Assembly: GCF_900183575.1 (NCBI RefSeq)
Contig: NZ_FXUZ01000007.1
Span: forward strand, 1-64,000
DNA: 64,000 nucleotides
DNA from: Staphylococcus cornubiensis
Lineage (GTDB): Bacteria > Bacillota > Bacilli > Staphylococcales > Staphylococcaceae
Direction: 5' to 3'
Shown: piece by piece, positions 36,346 to 46,733 of the stretch
Layout of the letters: each line of letters begins with the position of its first letter
Numbering within the stretch: position 1 is the first letter of the stretch
Translations under genes and position numbers: made by a program
Notes under the pieces: generated by a model
What the model was told of the DNA's origin: nothing
What the model saw: the letters and a program-made list of their open reading frames with translations, nothing else
Database searches by the model: none

Positions 36346-36476
36346 ATTTTACATTTTCTACTCACTTCATTTATTTAACCCAACCACACCCTTTTCAATC
36401 ATAGGGATGTATTATTTTGATTGTCTTAAGTTAAGTTGCGTTTATTTTATACCTCAGTTTTTTCTATGTATAAAAA

Positions 36477-36500
36477 AGGCTGGTCAACATCAACCAGCCT
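36477..36500 (-). terminator. Acyltransferase gene terminator
   Basis: AGGCTGGT (36477-36484) pairs with ACCAGCCT (36493-36500) and the T-run is on the minus strand. Confidence 0.8.
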
Positions 36501-36507
36501 CTTCTCC

Positions 36508-38349
36508 TTACTTATCCTTTTTCTTTGTACTGTGATTTTTTTCAATCGCTTGAATGATGCTATTCGTTAAAGCGCGTACACCTGGTGGCTCCAAATGAAT
36601 ACCATCCGGCGCAAAATATTCTGTGTGATTTTCAGAGCGACGATACCAATCGACTAATGTGACATGATCTTGCTTTTTCGCAGCTTTCGCTAAAACTTCA
36701 TTCACATGCGATTCATAAGAACGTGGCACGCGCGTATTGACCACATAAATATCTGCTTTACCAAACTGTTTCAGCAAACTATCTAATTGTTCTTCAGTAA
36801 AATCACCATTTGTTCCTAATTCAAGGACGACAATATCGTTTTTATCACGATAGCTTTGATATTGTTGTTTCGCAAGAGGAATGGCTTCAACCAATTGACG
36901 TCCCACTTTACCATTGATATCTGCTTTAGGAACGAATGATTTAAAGTAATCGCCAATATCTACCATCACAGAATCACCAATCAAAAGTGGTTTCCATGAG
37001 GCATATTTTTGTTTTTGCCCTTTGACGACAAAACCATCAATTTCAAGTTGCGGTAGTGGGCTTGGTCGTGTAATGAGTTTATCAATTTCTTCTGTATTCA
37101 CTTCAGTCACTTGTGTACTATGTTTTGCAAAACGATTAAATACACCAGCAAACACGAGGAGACTTGGGATGAGCAAGATTAACACTAACCATGTGCGTAA
37201 CACTTTTTGTGAACGCCAATTTTTTAAATGGTTGAATGCAAAACTTTTAAAACCTTCTCTTCTAAATGGTTGTTCAATAAAGCGATAAGAAAATTCTGCC
37301 ATGAGCGCCATCAGTAATATTTCAACAACGTATACTAAAGTTGGAATTTGACCTTGCACAAACTGATGATGAATCAACACAATAATCGGATAATGCCATA
37401 AATACAAACTGTACGAACGGCTACCGATATAAGTAAAAAGCTTGTTGCCTAAAAACTTCGCAAAATACCCTGAAGGATGTACACTACTCGCGATGACGAG
37501 TAAAGTGACTGCTGAAATAAGAAAAAATCCACCGTAATAAAGGACGCTGTTCGTCTCGGATACAAATTTAAAACAAATGAATAGTATCACCAAACCGCCT
37601 AAGCCCACCGTATCAATCATCATTCGCATGGTGTGGTTCACTTTCGCTTTTAATTGAAATGGTGGCCAAACAAGCGCAAGTAATACACCCATCAATAATG
37701 TTTGTATCCGTGTGTCCGTACCAAAATAAACCCGCGCAACATTTTCATTCGGTACGTATAACACCATCATTGTCACCATCGAGATGATGAGTAACACCGA
37801 AAAAGCAATACGGATTGATTTTACACGACGCAAAAAGGTAATCAAAGCGAGTAGTACAATGGGAAACACAAGATAAAATTGCTCTTCTATCGCCAGTGAC
37901 CATAGGTGTTTCAATGGTTGTACCGCAAATTGTTCAAAGTAATCCACATTTTGCATAATGTACCACCAATTCGACACATAAAAGATAGCTGCAATACTAT
38001 CCGCACGTACTTTTTGAATCTCAGTCGGCATAAATATGAGGGTGAGCACAAGGACCCCCATCACTAAAAAAAGGACTGCAGGAATCAGTCGTTTGAAACG
38101 TCTGAGCCAAAATGATACCAATTCAATTTTCCCCGTATTATGATACTCCGTTAATAACAAACTGGTAATTAAATAACCAGAAATCACAAAAAATGTATCT
38201 ACCCCTAGAAAACCACCTGTCAGCCATTGCGGATTGAGATGATAGATAATGATTGCGATCACTGCAATCGCCCTGATACCGTCTAACCCAGGCATGTATC
38301 GAGGGGTGATGGGTCTTCTTTCTCGTTGATTAAAGTTCCACACAAACAT
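36508..38349 (-). CDS. OatA-like membrane acyltransferase with SGNH domain
   Basis: This is a two-domain protein of about 613 residues. An acyltransferase-3 membrane part comes first: GLDGIRAIAVIAIIIYHL at the front, then GFLGVDTFFVISGYLIT, about eleven segments. After one more membrane segment follows an extracytoplasmic SGNH esterase-type domain (about 420-600) with GDSVMVDI, ELGTNGDF and the catalytic APDGIHLEPPG. This is the layout of OatA, which O-acetylates peptidoglycan muramic acid and gives lysozyme resistance. I cannot tell whether this is OatA itself or a paralogue with another glycan substrate. The start is uncertain: ATG at 38349 or 38352, both close to GGAAAG. Confidence 0.85.
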   Translation of the reverse strand: MFVWNFNQRERRPITPRYMPGLDGIRAIAVIAIIIYHLNPQWLTGGFLGVDTFFVISGYLITSLLLTEYHNTGKIELVSFWLRRFKRLIPAVLFLVMGVLVLTLIFMPTEIQKVRADSIAAIFYVSNWWYIMQNVDYFEQFAVQPLKHLWSLAIEEQFYLVFPIVLLALITFLRRVKSIRIAFSVLLIISMVTMMVLYVPNENVARVYFGTDTRIQTLLMGVLLALVWPPFQLKAKVNHTMRMMIDTVGLGGLVILFICFKFVSETNSVLYYGGFFLISAVTLLVIASSVHPSGYFAKFLGNKLFTYIGSRSYSLYLWHYPIIVLIHHQFVQGQIPTLVYVVEILLMALMAEFSYRFIEQPFRREGFKSFAFNHLKNWRSQKVLRTWLVLILLIPSLLVFAGVFNRFAKHSTQVTEVNTEEIDKLITRPSPLPQLEIDGFVVKGQKQKYASWKPLLIGDSVMVDIGDYFKSFVPKADINGKVGRQLVEAIPLAKQQYQSYRDKNDIVVLELGTNGDFTEEQLDSLLKQFGKADIYVVNTRVPRSYESHVNEVLAKAAKKQDHVTLVDWYRRSENHTEYFAPDGIHLEPPGVRALTNSIIQAIEKNHSTKKKDK

Positions 38350-38549
38350 CATTCTTTCCAAATTTAATGTAATGATTATATATTGTATACTTTTGTTTTC
38401 ATTTGTGCAATTGTGTGCCAGCAAAAAATGTAATCGCTTTATCGCATGTTAAAAATAGAACTATCAGTATCATTTCACTTCATATGGCCTGACTTGTCCT
38501 CTCTGTTTCCCACCTCCTAAGAACAATTATTTACGATAACCATTTATAA

Positions 38550-38593
38550 TCAAAAAGGACTTTCAAAATTGAATGCACAATTAAGAAAGCCCT
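38550..38593 (-). terminator. sufT terminator
   Basis: GGGCTTTC with GAAAGTCC and AATTG with CAATT form an interrupted stem on the minus strand, followed by TTTTT. Confidence 0.6.
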
Positions 38594-38611
38594 CTTTAAT
38601 ACTCCAAAATA

Positions 38612-38920
38612 TTAACTGATACCTAACGCAATTTTAGCATAACGTGACATCATATCTTTATTCCATGGTGGATTCCAAACGATATTCACTTCTGTATCTT
38701 GAATTTCTGGAAGTTCTGCTAATACTGTTTTAACTTGGTCAACAATTTGTGGCCCTAATGGACAACCAATTGAAGTTAATGTCATTTCTACAGTACATAA
38801 ACCGTCATCATCTAAATCAACTTTATAAACAAGCCCTAAATTGACAATATCAATCCCTAATTCAGGGTCAATTACATTTTCAAGTGCGCCTAAAATGCTA
38901 TCTTTAAGTGCCTCTTCCAT
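38612..38920 (-). CDS. sufT: Iron-sulfur cluster assembly factor SufT (MIP18/DUF59)
   Basis: SufT helps mature Fe-S proteins; in S. aureus it matters under high demand for lipoamide or Fe-S clusters. The 102-residue protein is a single MIP18 domain with NVIDPELGIDIVNLGLVY, the conserved Cys in TLTSIGCPLGP, and NIVWNPPWNKDMMS. The ATG at 38920 follows AGAGGTGAT; an upstream GTG lies in that site. It is divergent from the HAD phosphatase and downstream of the clpB region, as in S. aureus. Confidence 0.92.
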   Translation of the reverse strand: MEEALKDSILGALENVIDPELGIDIVNLGLVYKVDLDDDGLCTVEMTLTSIGCPLGPQIVDQVKTVLAELPEIQDTEVNIVWNPPWNKDMMSRYAKIALGIS

Positions 38921-39033
38921 CCGTATCACCTCTTTTATGTTATTACTAGTAACAATATATCAAAATCCCCACTTTTCGACAATAAAATGCTATGATATGA
39001 ATACACTGAAACTTAGTACTAAGGAGAGTATGA

Positions 39034-39858
39034 ATGAAACAACATTTAATTTGTTTAGATTTAGATGGAACACTTTTAAATGATGAAAAGGAGATTCCAG
39101 AATATACATTTCGTGTTTTAAAAGCACTACAACAAAAAGGACATGCCGTCATTATTGCAACCGGGCGACCTTATCGCGCAAGTCAACTTTACTATGAGCA
39201 ACTTGGGTTAAAAACACCTATCGTTAACTTTAATGGCGCATTTGTTCACCACCCTTATGATGATACATTCCCAGTCCAACACCATCGTCTGGATGAAGGA
39301 CTTGCAACGAGTATTATTGAAACTTTGAAAAAAATGGAAGTTAAAAACATGATTGCCGAAGTGAAAGATTGCGTCTTTTTAGATCGACCTGATGCCCGTC
39401 TTTTTGAAGGTTTTAGCATGGGTAATCCTGTAACTAAAGTGGGCGATTTACGTGAAAACTTAAATGAAGATCCAACCTCACTCCTCATTGAAGCAGAAGA
39501 AGTGATGATTCCTCGTGTTAAACAAGTATTGACGCGCTTCTACGCTGAAAATATTGAACATCGTCGTTGGGGTGCCCCTTTCCCAGTTATCGAAATTGTC
39601 AAAAAAGGGATTAGTAAAGCAGTCGGTATCGATATTGTGAAAGATTGTCTGCAAATTGACCATGATCATATTATTGCATTTGGCGATGAGGATAATGATT
39701 TAGAAATGATTAAATATGCGGCACATGGCATTGCGATGGGAAATGCCATTGATGAACTGAAACATGTCGCAAAAGAAACAACACTATCTAATAATGAAGA
39801 CGGTATCGGGATTTATTTGAATCGTTTCTTTAATTTAAATATTCCTAAAGATAAATAA
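39034..39858 (+). CDS. Cof-type HAD-IIB hydrolase
   Basis: This is a 274-residue cytosolic phosphatase of the Cof/YidA group. HAD motif I is LDLDGTLLND (nucleophile Asp), motif II IIATGRP, motif III the Lys in KGISKAVG, and motif IV AFGDEDNDLEM. The C2B cap domain fills about residues 80-190. Members dephosphorylate sugar phosphates or flavin intermediates; this one's substrate is unknown. AAGGAGAG precedes the ATG. It is followed by cdr after 30 bases, probably in one transcript. Confidence 0.9.
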   Translation: MKQHLICLDLDGTLLNDEKEIPEYTFRVLKALQQKGHAVIIATGRPYRASQLYYEQLGLKTPIVNFNGAFVHHPYDDTFPVQHHRLDEGLATSIIETLKKMEVKNMIAEVKDCVFLDRPDARLFEGFSMGNPVTKVGDLRENLNEDPTSLLIEAEEVMIPRVKQVLTRFYAENIEHRRWGAPFPVIEIVKKGISKAVGIDIVKDCLQIDHDHIIAFGDEDNDLEMIKYAAHGIAMGNAIDELKHVAKETTLSNNEDGIGIYLNRFFNLNIPKDK

Positions 39859-39888
39859 AAAACAGAGATTAAAAAAGGAGTTGTTAAC

Positions 39889-41214
39889 ATGACGAAACAT
39901 ATTATCGTCGTCGGTGCAGTAGCGGGTGGTGCAACAAGTGCCAGTCAAATTCGACGTTTAGACAAAGAGAGCCGTATTACAGTGTACGAAAAAGACAGTT
40001 ATATGAGTTTTGCAAATTGTGGCTTACCTTATTACCTGGGAAATGTTGTCGAAGAAAGAGACGATATTTTATCAACAAATCCAGAAAAGTTTAAAGCTTA
40101 TAAAGATATTGATGTAAAAGTAAAACATGAAGTGCTCAAAATTGATGATAAAAATCAAACGGTAACAGTAAAAAATCACTTTACGGGCGAAACATTTGAA
40201 GACGCTTATGATATTTTAGTGTTAAGTCCTGGGGCCCGTGCAAGTCAACTTAAATTTGATGTACCGCATCTTTTCACGTTACGTAATATGGACGATACTG
40301 ATCAAATAGATACATATATTCGTCAATACGATGTGAAAACGGTTTTAATTGTTGGTGCTGGATACGTCAGCCTAGAAATGGTTGAAAATATGCATCATCG
40401 TGGACTACAGCCGACACTCATCCATCGTTCTGAAGCAGTGAATAAATTAATGGACCAAGATATGAACAGTGTCATTTTTGATGCACTGAACAAGTACAAT
40501 ATCCCATACCGTTTAAATGAAGAGATTGCGTCTATTGATGGTCATACAGTGACATTTACTTCAGGCGCTGTTGAAGACTATGATTTAATCATTGCAGGTG
40601 TTGGGGTTCGACCTAATTCAGAATTCATCCAAAATTCTGGTGTTCAACTGGATGCAAAAGGTTATATTCCAGTCAATGACAAATTTGAAACGAACATTCC
40701 TAACATTTATGCTGTGGGCGATATCGTTACAAGCTTTTATCGTCATGTTGACCTTCCTGCACATGTTCCATTAGCTTGGGGTGCACATCGAGGTGCAAGT
40801 ATTATTGCTGAACAAATTGCCGGTCATCCAGAAGTCAAATTCAAAGGGTATGTCGGTGCTAATATCGTAAAGTTTTTCGATTACACACTCGCAAGTACGG
40901 GGGTTTCACCTCAAGAATTGAAAAATTTTAATTACCAAATGGTAGAAGTCAATATGAACACACACGCGGGTTATTACCCTGACAATAGCAAAGTTCATTT
41001 AAGAGCATATTTTGATAAAGAGACACGTCGTATTTTAAGAGTTGCGGGAGTAGGACAAAAAGATGTCGACAAACGTATTGACGTCTTATCTATGGCATTG
41101 ATGCATCAAGCAACCATTGACGAATTAACGGAATTTGAAGTTGCTTATGCCCCACCATTTGCACATCCTAAAGATTTAATTAACATGCTCGGTTATAAAG
41201 CACGTCATTTATAA
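39889..41214 (+). CDS. cdr: Coenzyme A disulfide reductase
   Basis: Cdr uses NADPH to reduce CoA disulfide; staphylococci rely on CoA as a main low-molecular thiol. The 441-residue flavoprotein has the FAD-binding [15 protein letters not shown] at the N-terminus and the single active-site Cys C44 in FANCGLPYY, which forms a mixed disulfide with CoA. It also has the NAD(P)-binding [12 protein letters not shown], the FAD motif IYAVGDIV and the dimerisation domain. Length matches the S. aureus enzyme (438). AAAGGAG stands before the ATG. Confidence 0.95.
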   Translation: MTKHIIVVGAVAGGATSASQIRRLDKESRITVYEKDSYMSFANCGLPYYLGNVVEERDDILSTNPEKFKAYKDIDVKVKHEVLKIDDKNQTVTVKNHFTGETFEDAYDILVLSPGARASQLKFDVPHLFTLRNMDDTDQIDTYIRQYDVKTVLIVGAGYVSLEMVENMHHRGLQPTLIHRSEAVNKLMDQDMNSVIFDALNKYNIPYRLNEEIASIDGHTVTFTSGAVEDYDLIIAGVGVRPNSEFIQNSGVQLDAKGYIPVNDKFETNIPNIYAVGDIVTSFYRHVDLPAHVPLAWGAHRGASIIAEQIAGHPEVKFKGYVGANIVKFFDYTLASTGVSPQELKNFNYQMVEVNMNTHAGYYPDNSKVHLRAYFDKETRRILRVAGVGQKDVDKRIDVLSMALMHQATIDELTEFEVAYAPPFAHPKDLINMLGYKARHL

Positions 41215-41220
41215 TATAGC

Positions 41221-41256
41221 AAAGCGAGGGATCAACAATGACGCATCCCTCGCTTT
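41221..41256 (+). terminator. cdr terminator
   Basis: A perfect 12-bp stem AAAGCGAGGGAT/ATCCCTCGCTTT is followed by TTAT, seven bases past the cdr stop. Confidence 0.88.
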
Positions 41257-41335
41257 TTATGTGTTGTGTCATAGATTCACTTTCATCCATCGCTAAAATG
41301 ATTCACCATTTAGACGTGATCATTCTATGTGTCAA

Positions 41336-41725
41336 TTATTGGAATAAGCCAGTAATCGGACCCCATGGTAAAATCGCGCCCAAAATAATTGTGACAATCG
41401 CCACCACTAAAGTAGCAATAAATAAACCACGACTCGGCTCTTTTTTCTTCTTACGCGCTATAGTCACTTCAATTAACCCAATTACAGCAATACCAGCAAT
41501 TAGTTTTAAAGTCATTAACATATGACTCACACCCGTAGCTGAAAATGCTTTGACCGCAAGCCACAAACCAGTAATTAAAACGAGAAGCATAAAAATTCTT
41601 GTAGCCATATGTAATGATTTAAATAATGGCGTTGGACCTTGCTTATTTGAATAATTTTCATACGTCGCATAAAACAAAATTAATAATACAATCCAACTCA
41701 CAATATGCACGTTGATTAAAATCAT
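41336..41725 (-). CDS. UPF0344 (YisL-like) membrane protein
   Basis: This is a 129-residue protein with four membrane segments (about 1-20, 38-58, 68-88, 100-122) and a basic loop ARKKKKEPSRG. It matches the YisL/UPF0344 (DUF1516) family, whose function is unknown, and stands at the position next to cdr where S. aureus has the same protein. AAAGGAGG precedes the ATG. It is convergent with cdr. Confidence 0.82.
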   Translation of the reverse strand: MILINVHIVSWIVLLILFYATYENYSNKQGPTPLFKSLHMATRIFMLLVLITGLWLAVKAFSATGVSHMLMTLKLIAGIAVIGLIEVTIARKKKKEPSRGLFIATLVVAIVTIILGAILPWGPITGLFQ

Positions 41726-42057
41726 GCTTGATTACCTCCTTTTGTTGAGCATCTTTCCAATCATAACATAATCATAGTATTCTATACATTTTAATTACCT
41801 AATTATTGTCTATTCAAACACTTATAAAGATTATCATAACAAAATTGCAACATTATCTTTTTAACATTTTTGAGCACGTACATAGAGTTGATTTTTTAAA
41901 TGATACCGTGCCTTTTATTCTTAGTTTACTTTATTGCCAACTTGTGTTCGCGTTCCCAGCGCCTTGGAAAGAGAACCCAAAATAGCAATCAATAAAGTTC
42001 ATTCACTTTTAACAACAAAGAATCGTTCTGCAATCAACACAAGGATTGCCAAAATAT
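41726..42057. other. Gene-free interval holding a degenerate palindromic element (R4)
   Basis: No gene is seen. Bases 41933-41989 resemble the dispersed element: ATTGC at one end and GCAAT at the other, with TTCGCGTTCCCAG and an inner TTC/GAA stem (GTTC...GAAC). The rest is AT-rich promoter DNA of the YisL gene. Confidence 0.45.
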
Positions 42058-42099
42058 GTAAAAAGCACCAAGCGCAAAATCGCTTGATGCTTTTTACAT
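42058..42099 (-). terminator. FAH-family gene terminator
   Basis: GTAAAAAGCA-CAAGCG pairs with CGCTTG-TGCTTTTTAC with one mismatch, directly behind the stop. Confidence 0.85.
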
Positions 42100-42100
42100 A

Positions 42101-43006
42101 TTAATCTTTCGCAATAAAGTTGGTTAAAGTCCCAATGTTATCAATCGTTACTTTCACTTCATCGCCAGGCTGTAAAAACTTCGGTGGATTCATACCTGCA
42201 CCCACGCCCGCTGGTGTACCTGTCGCAATAATGTCTCCTGGATGTAACGCCACATATTTTGAAATCTCTTCAATTAATTCATCAATTTTTAAGATCATTT
42301 GAGAAGTATTACCATCTTGACGAATTTCATTGTTCACTTTTGTGACGATATTAACATTTTCAGGTGTCGGAAGTTCATCTTTTGTCACAATGTAAGGACC
42401 CATTGGGCAACCCCCTGTTAAACTTTTAGACAGGAATGCTTGGTCATGGGCTTTTTGTGCATTGCGGTCTGTGATGTCATTAATAATCGTGTAACCATAA
42501 ACATAATCCAACGCTAAACCTTTTGGAATTTTTTCACCTGATTTACCAATCACAACACCAAGTTCGCCTTCATAATCTAAAGCATCAGTGATGTCTTGGT
42601 GGTTTGGAATCGTACTCTCATCACCTGTTAATGACGAAGCTGCTTTCGTAAATACATATAAACGGTCCACTTCATGCTTTAATTCTTCTGCATGTGCTTT
42701 ATAATTACGTCCAAATGCAATGACGTTATTCGTAGGTGTCACTGGCGGTAAAAATTCGATATCTTCAAATTTCACTTTATACGCATCGCCGTTACCACTA
42801 TTTTCTGCCGCAACAACTGCTTTACGTACTTGTTCTTGAAAATCTAATGTTTGGTTTTGTTGTAATCCTTCGAGCAATGTTTTTGGATGGAAATCACCTT
42901 CTCCAAAATTTGCGAAGACTTGCTTTAAATCCCAAGCCGCTTCTTCTCTTTTTACCTTCACTCCATATGAAGTTTCACCTTTATGTTTGAATGATAGGAA
43001 TTTCAT
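42101..43006 (-). CDS. Fumarylacetoacetate hydrolase family protein
   Basis: This is a 301-residue cytosolic metal-dependent enzyme of the FAH fold. Seen are [13 protein letters not shown], the metal ligands in [12 protein letters not shown] (E-x-E pattern), [14 protein letters not shown], and [13 protein letters not shown] at the C-terminus. Family members hydrolyse acylpyruvates or decarboxylate oxaloacetate; the specific reaction cannot be decided. It has its own terminator and lies downstream of addA without one between, so read-through from addAB is possible. GGAG stands before the ATG. Confidence 0.88.
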   Translation of the reverse strand: MKFLSFKHKGETSYGVKVKREEAAWDLKQVFANFGEGDFHPKTLLEGLQQNQTLDFQEQVRKAVVAAENSGNGDAYKVKFEDIEFLPPVTPTNNVIAFGRNYKAHAEELKHEVDRLYVFTKAASSLTGDESTIPNHQDITDALDYEGELGVVIGKSGEKIPKGLALDYVYGYTIINDITDRNAQKAHDQAFLSKSLTGGCPMGPYIVTKDELPTPENVNIVTKVNNEIRQDGNTSQMILKIDELIEEISKYVALHPGDIIATGTPAGVGAGMNPPKFLQPGDEVKVTIDNIGTLTNFIAKD

Positions 43007-43088
43007 TCATAATCAGCTCCTAACGTATATCTTAGTCATATTATAACGAAAAATTTAGACAAATCACAAATTTTTAAAGTTCACCCAC

Positions 43089-46000
43089 TTAAATCTCGAG
43101 TTCACCATATTTAAAGAAGTATAAATAGCCATGCACTCGGCATTTTAAAATAGTTTCTAAAGCACGTTGATAATACTGCATTTGGACGCGATATTTTTCT
43201 TTTAACTGTTTTTCTAGGTCTTCATCTGACATGCCTTTACGACGAATTAAGGCATCTGTTTTATAGTCAACAAAGTAATAATTTCCGTTTTCTTTAAAAA
43301 CGAGGTCAATCATCCCTTGAATAATTGAGGCATCTGTCGTATCTGCTGTATGTTCGACTTGATGTTGGTTCACAACAAAAGGTAATTCGGTATACACTTC
43401 ATCGCTTTTCGCAATTCGATGGTACAAATCACTTTGGATGAAACGTTTAATTTCTTCAATCGCGATGACATTGACATCTTGTGCGCGAATGATTGAACGC
43501 GCAACCAATGATTCAATGTAATCGTTGAGCGCTTGATCAGATAAACCCGCTTCTTTAAACGGGAGATGTTGCATGACGGTATGCATCAATGTCCCTACTT
43601 CTGCCGCTGTGTGTTGTTGTTCTTGTAAAAATTGTGGGCGTTCATACGTGGCAACGCCGAGACGATATTGACGGACACGCTCATAATTTGTATCGGCTTG
43701 TTCTGTATCGAGTTGGCGCTTCAGTTCTGAAACAGATTGCTTTGAAGCTTGTTGGACTGCTTGTTCGTACGGATATACATACAATAATTGTTGCATGACA
43801 CGTTCGGCGAGTGCATCGTCTAATGGTGTAGATGCAAGTCTCGCCTCTAATGTTTCAATAGCATGACCTTGATATGTGGCCAAGTCTTGTTCTGTTGGCA
43901 ATACGTCCATTGCATCTATGTGCTGTAACTTTAATCGTGGTTTTACAGCGGCATCTAACGCCTCAATATCCACTTCAAAACGTTGGTGGCGTTGAATACT
44001 CGTATTTTGATGCTTACTCAAAATGCTGTACAACAACTGAAATGGATGTTTCGCATTAAATCGGTCAATCGCAGTTAATTTTTCATCAGCGATTGTAGCA
44101 GCTGCCATCATGTCAAGCTCTTCTTCTTTTTTGGATGTCCCGATTAAAAAGAGTTGTTCTTTCGCTCGTGTTAACGCAACATAAATGAGTCGCATTTCCT
44201 CAGAGATCATCTCTTTTTGATTGATTAAATCGATACTCATAGAAATCAATGACGGATAAAATAAGCCTTGCGCTTCATCATAATATTGTAAACCGAGACC
44301 TTCGTGTTGATTGAGCACGACAGGTTTTCCTAAATCGCTTTTATTAAAGTTACGCGTCAATCCTGAATAAATGACAAATGGAAACTCTAGCCCTTTACTG
44401 CTATGGATGGTCATCATGCGCACCACGTTATCATTTGGTCCAATGACATTTTCTTCACCAAAATCTTTACCACGTTCAATCATTTGGTCGATAAAACGAA
44501 TAAATTGAAATAAACCGCGGAAGCTCGAATTTTCAAAATCGACAGCTTTATTAAACAAACCATGTAAATTCGCACGACGGCCTCGTCCACCGACTAAAGC
44601 ACTAAAATATTGAATAATGTAGTGGTCATTGAACAATTTGTCGATCAGCTGATATACCGGATGATGCTGGCTGTAGTCTTGATACCGCGCTAAATCATTT
44701 AAAAATGGCTTTAACTTCGCCACAATTTCAGGGTCCGCCGCTTCATCTTTAATGTAATGTTGAATCGATTGATAGAAATAATTGTCTTGTGGCGACACAA
44801 TACGAATTTTAGCGAGTTCATCTTCTGTAAATTGATAAATCACTGAACGCATTAAGCCGACTAAATAAATATCTTGTAGCGGATTATCAATCGTCCGTAA
44901 AAATGACAACATTAGCCGAATTTCAGTCTGTTCAAAATAGCCTTGCTTACTGTTCACAAATAGCGGAATGTCTTGATCTTTAAAAGCTTGTTGAATCAGT
45001 CGTGCATTACTATAACTTCTCTCAAGAATAACGATATCTTTATATTGTGCCGGACGATACGCGCCTGTTTTAGCATCATATACTTTTTTAGTTTCAAGAA
45101 TAGTCTGTACTTGTTTCGCGATAAAATAAGCTTCTTGTTCACTCGCGGTCATCTCCCGGTCATTGTCCACCATGAGCACATTGAATTGCACAGGGATATC
45201 GACCTCATCATACGGTGCGCCATAATAAAGTTTCGCCGCAGCATCGTACTCAATTTCACCGACTTCAGCATCCATCATATGGTCAAACAAATAATTCGTC
45301 GTTGCAAGCACTTCTTTACGTGAACGGAAATTTTGTAATAAATCAATGCGCCAACCACTCGACTGATCGGGTTGATTAAAGCGTTGGTATTTTTCGATAA
45401 ACAAGCTCGGATCCGCTTGTCTAAATTTATAAATCGACTGTTTCACGTCCCCAACCATAAACAGATTGCCATTGGACTCATCGCCACGCTTAATACTCGC
45501 AATAATACTCTCTTGCACACGGTTAGTATCTTGATATTCATCGACTAAAATTTCTTCAAAACGCTCACGATACAATGCAGCAATTTCTGACGGCTCACCA
45601 TGACTATCTCTTAAAATTTGTAATGCAAAGTGTTCATAATCCGAGAAGTCTAAAATATTGCGCGCTCTTTTCGCACGACTAAATGCATGAATGACATCTT
45701 CTGTTAATGTCGCTAAATAATCCACACGCGGTGCCAGCTGTTGTAATTCTTCAAGGAGTGTCTCATCATCACGCCCAACAAATGTTGACTTCACTGCATT
45801 GAGATTGTCTTTAAATTGCTCATAATACGCTTTAAAGTTTTCATAGGCAGCATCCAGCATCGGATCTTCTTTCACAGCTTTCGGTTTTGTCGGTATACGT
45901 CCGAGTTGATACGTAGCCAAAGCTGTTTTATCGATGTGCTGTTCAGTTAACAGTTGTCTCAAAAATTGTCTGTGTCCATCAATAAAATCAACATGTTTTG

Positions 46001-46733
46001 GAAAATCCCCGACTAATTCAAACTGATGATACGCTTCTTCTATCGCATTTTGTGCAGCTTCTAAATATAAACGAATATACTTGTTTAAAATATCTAAATA
46101 GTGCTGTTGCAGATGACGTTCCAAATAGGGTTGGTCTAATGAATGTAACCAGCCAATAGGGTCAGGATTCGCAATACTAAAATAATATAAATTTTTCACC
46201 ATTTGACGTAATGCGGCATCATCTCTATCTGTAGAGATATGTTCAGTGAGCGTCACAAATGTCGGATCTAATCGGTCGTAATGTGCTTCAAACACATCAT
46301 CTATCACTTCTTCGAGCAACAAAACATTTTCAACTTCACTCGCTGTTCTAAAGTTCGGATCAATGTCCAACACGTCATAATGTTGTTGAATGAGACGTAA
46401 GCAAAAACTATGCAACGTCGAAATTTGTGCTTGATGAATTTTCGTTCGTTGATTTTTTAAATGTTGATTGGAAGGATCTTCAATCGCCGCTTGTTGAATA
46501 CGCGCTTCGACACGATGTTTCATTTCGCGTGCACTTAAGTTCGTAAATGTCACGACAAGCAAGCGGTCCACATCAATTCCATCACGCAAAATACGCTGAA
46601 TGATCCGTTCAACAAGTACTGCTGTTTTACCAGAACCGGCCGCTGCTGCCACGAGTACATCTTGTCCTTTAGCATAGATGCTTTCCCACTGTGCATCGGT
46701 CCACTGTACATGATCAGGCTTTGTTGGAATCAT
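43089..46733 (-). CDS. addA: ATP-dependent helicase/nuclease subunit A (AddA/RexA)
   Basis: AddA is the helicase-nuclease subunit of the AddAB (RexAB) complex that resects double-strand breaks to a Chi site and loads RecA. The 1214-residue protein has the UvrD-type Walker [16 protein letters not shown] near residue 35, Walker [11 protein letters not shown], helicase motifs through [14 protein letters not shown] and [13 protein letters not shown], and a C-terminal RecB-type nuclease domain with VDYKTDAL. The start ATG overlaps the addB stop by four bases (ATGA-type), indicating coupling. Confidence 0.96.
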   Translation of the reverse strand: MIPTKPDHVQWTDAQWESIYAKGQDVLVAAAAGSGKTAVLVERIIQRILRDGIDVDRLLVVTFTNLSAREMKHRVEARIQQAAIEDPSNQHLKNQRTKIHQAQISTLHSFCLRLIQQHYDVLDIDPNFRTASEVENVLLLEEVIDDVFEAHYDRLDPTFVTLTEHISTDRDDAALRQMVKNLYYFSIANPDPIGWLHSLDQPYLERHLQQHYLDILNKYIRLYLEAAQNAIEEAYHQFELVGDFPKHVDFIDGHRQFLRQLLTEQHIDKTALATYQLGRIPTKPKAVKEDPMLDAAYENFKAYYEQFKDNLNAVKSTFVGRDDETLLEELQQLAPRVDYLATLTEDVIHAFSRAKRARNILDFSDYEHFALQILRDSHGEPSEIAALYRERFEEILVDEYQDTNRVQESIIASIKRGDESNGNLFMVGDVKQSIYKFRQADPSLFIEKYQRFNQPDQSSGWRIDLLQNFRSRKEVLATTNYLFDHMMDAEVGEIEYDAAAKLYYGAPYDEVDIPVQFNVLMVDNDREMTASEQEAYFIAKQVQTILETKKVYDAKTGAYRPAQYKDIVILERSYSNARLIQQAFKDQDIPLFVNSKQGYFEQTEIRLMLSFLRTIDNPLQDIYLVGLMRSVIYQFTEDELAKIRIVSPQDNYFYQSIQHYIKDEAADPEIVAKLKPFLNDLARYQDYSQHHPVYQLIDKLFNDHYIIQYFSALVGGRGRRANLHGLFNKAVDFENSSFRGLFQFIRFIDQMIERGKDFGEENVIGPNDNVVRMMTIHSSKGLEFPFVIYSGLTRNFNKSDLGKPVVLNQHEGLGLQYYDEAQGLFYPSLISMSIDLINQKEMISEEMRLIYVALTRAKEQLFLIGTSKKEEELDMMAAATIADEKLTAIDRFNAKHPFQLLYSILSKHQNTSIQRHQRFEVDIEALDAAVKPRLKLQHIDAMDVLPTEQDLATYQGHAIETLEARLASTPLDDALAERVMQQLLYVYPYEQAVQQASKQSVSELKRQLDTEQADTNYERVRQYRLGVATYERPQFLQEQQHTAAEVGTLMHTVMQHLPFKEAGLSDQALNDYIESLVARSIIRAQDVNVIAIEEIKRFIQSDLYHRIAKSDEVYTELPFVVNQHQVEHTADTTDASIIQGMIDLVFKENGNYYFVDYKTDALIRRKGMSDEDLEKQLKEKYRVQMQYYQRALETILKCRVHGYLYFFKYGELEI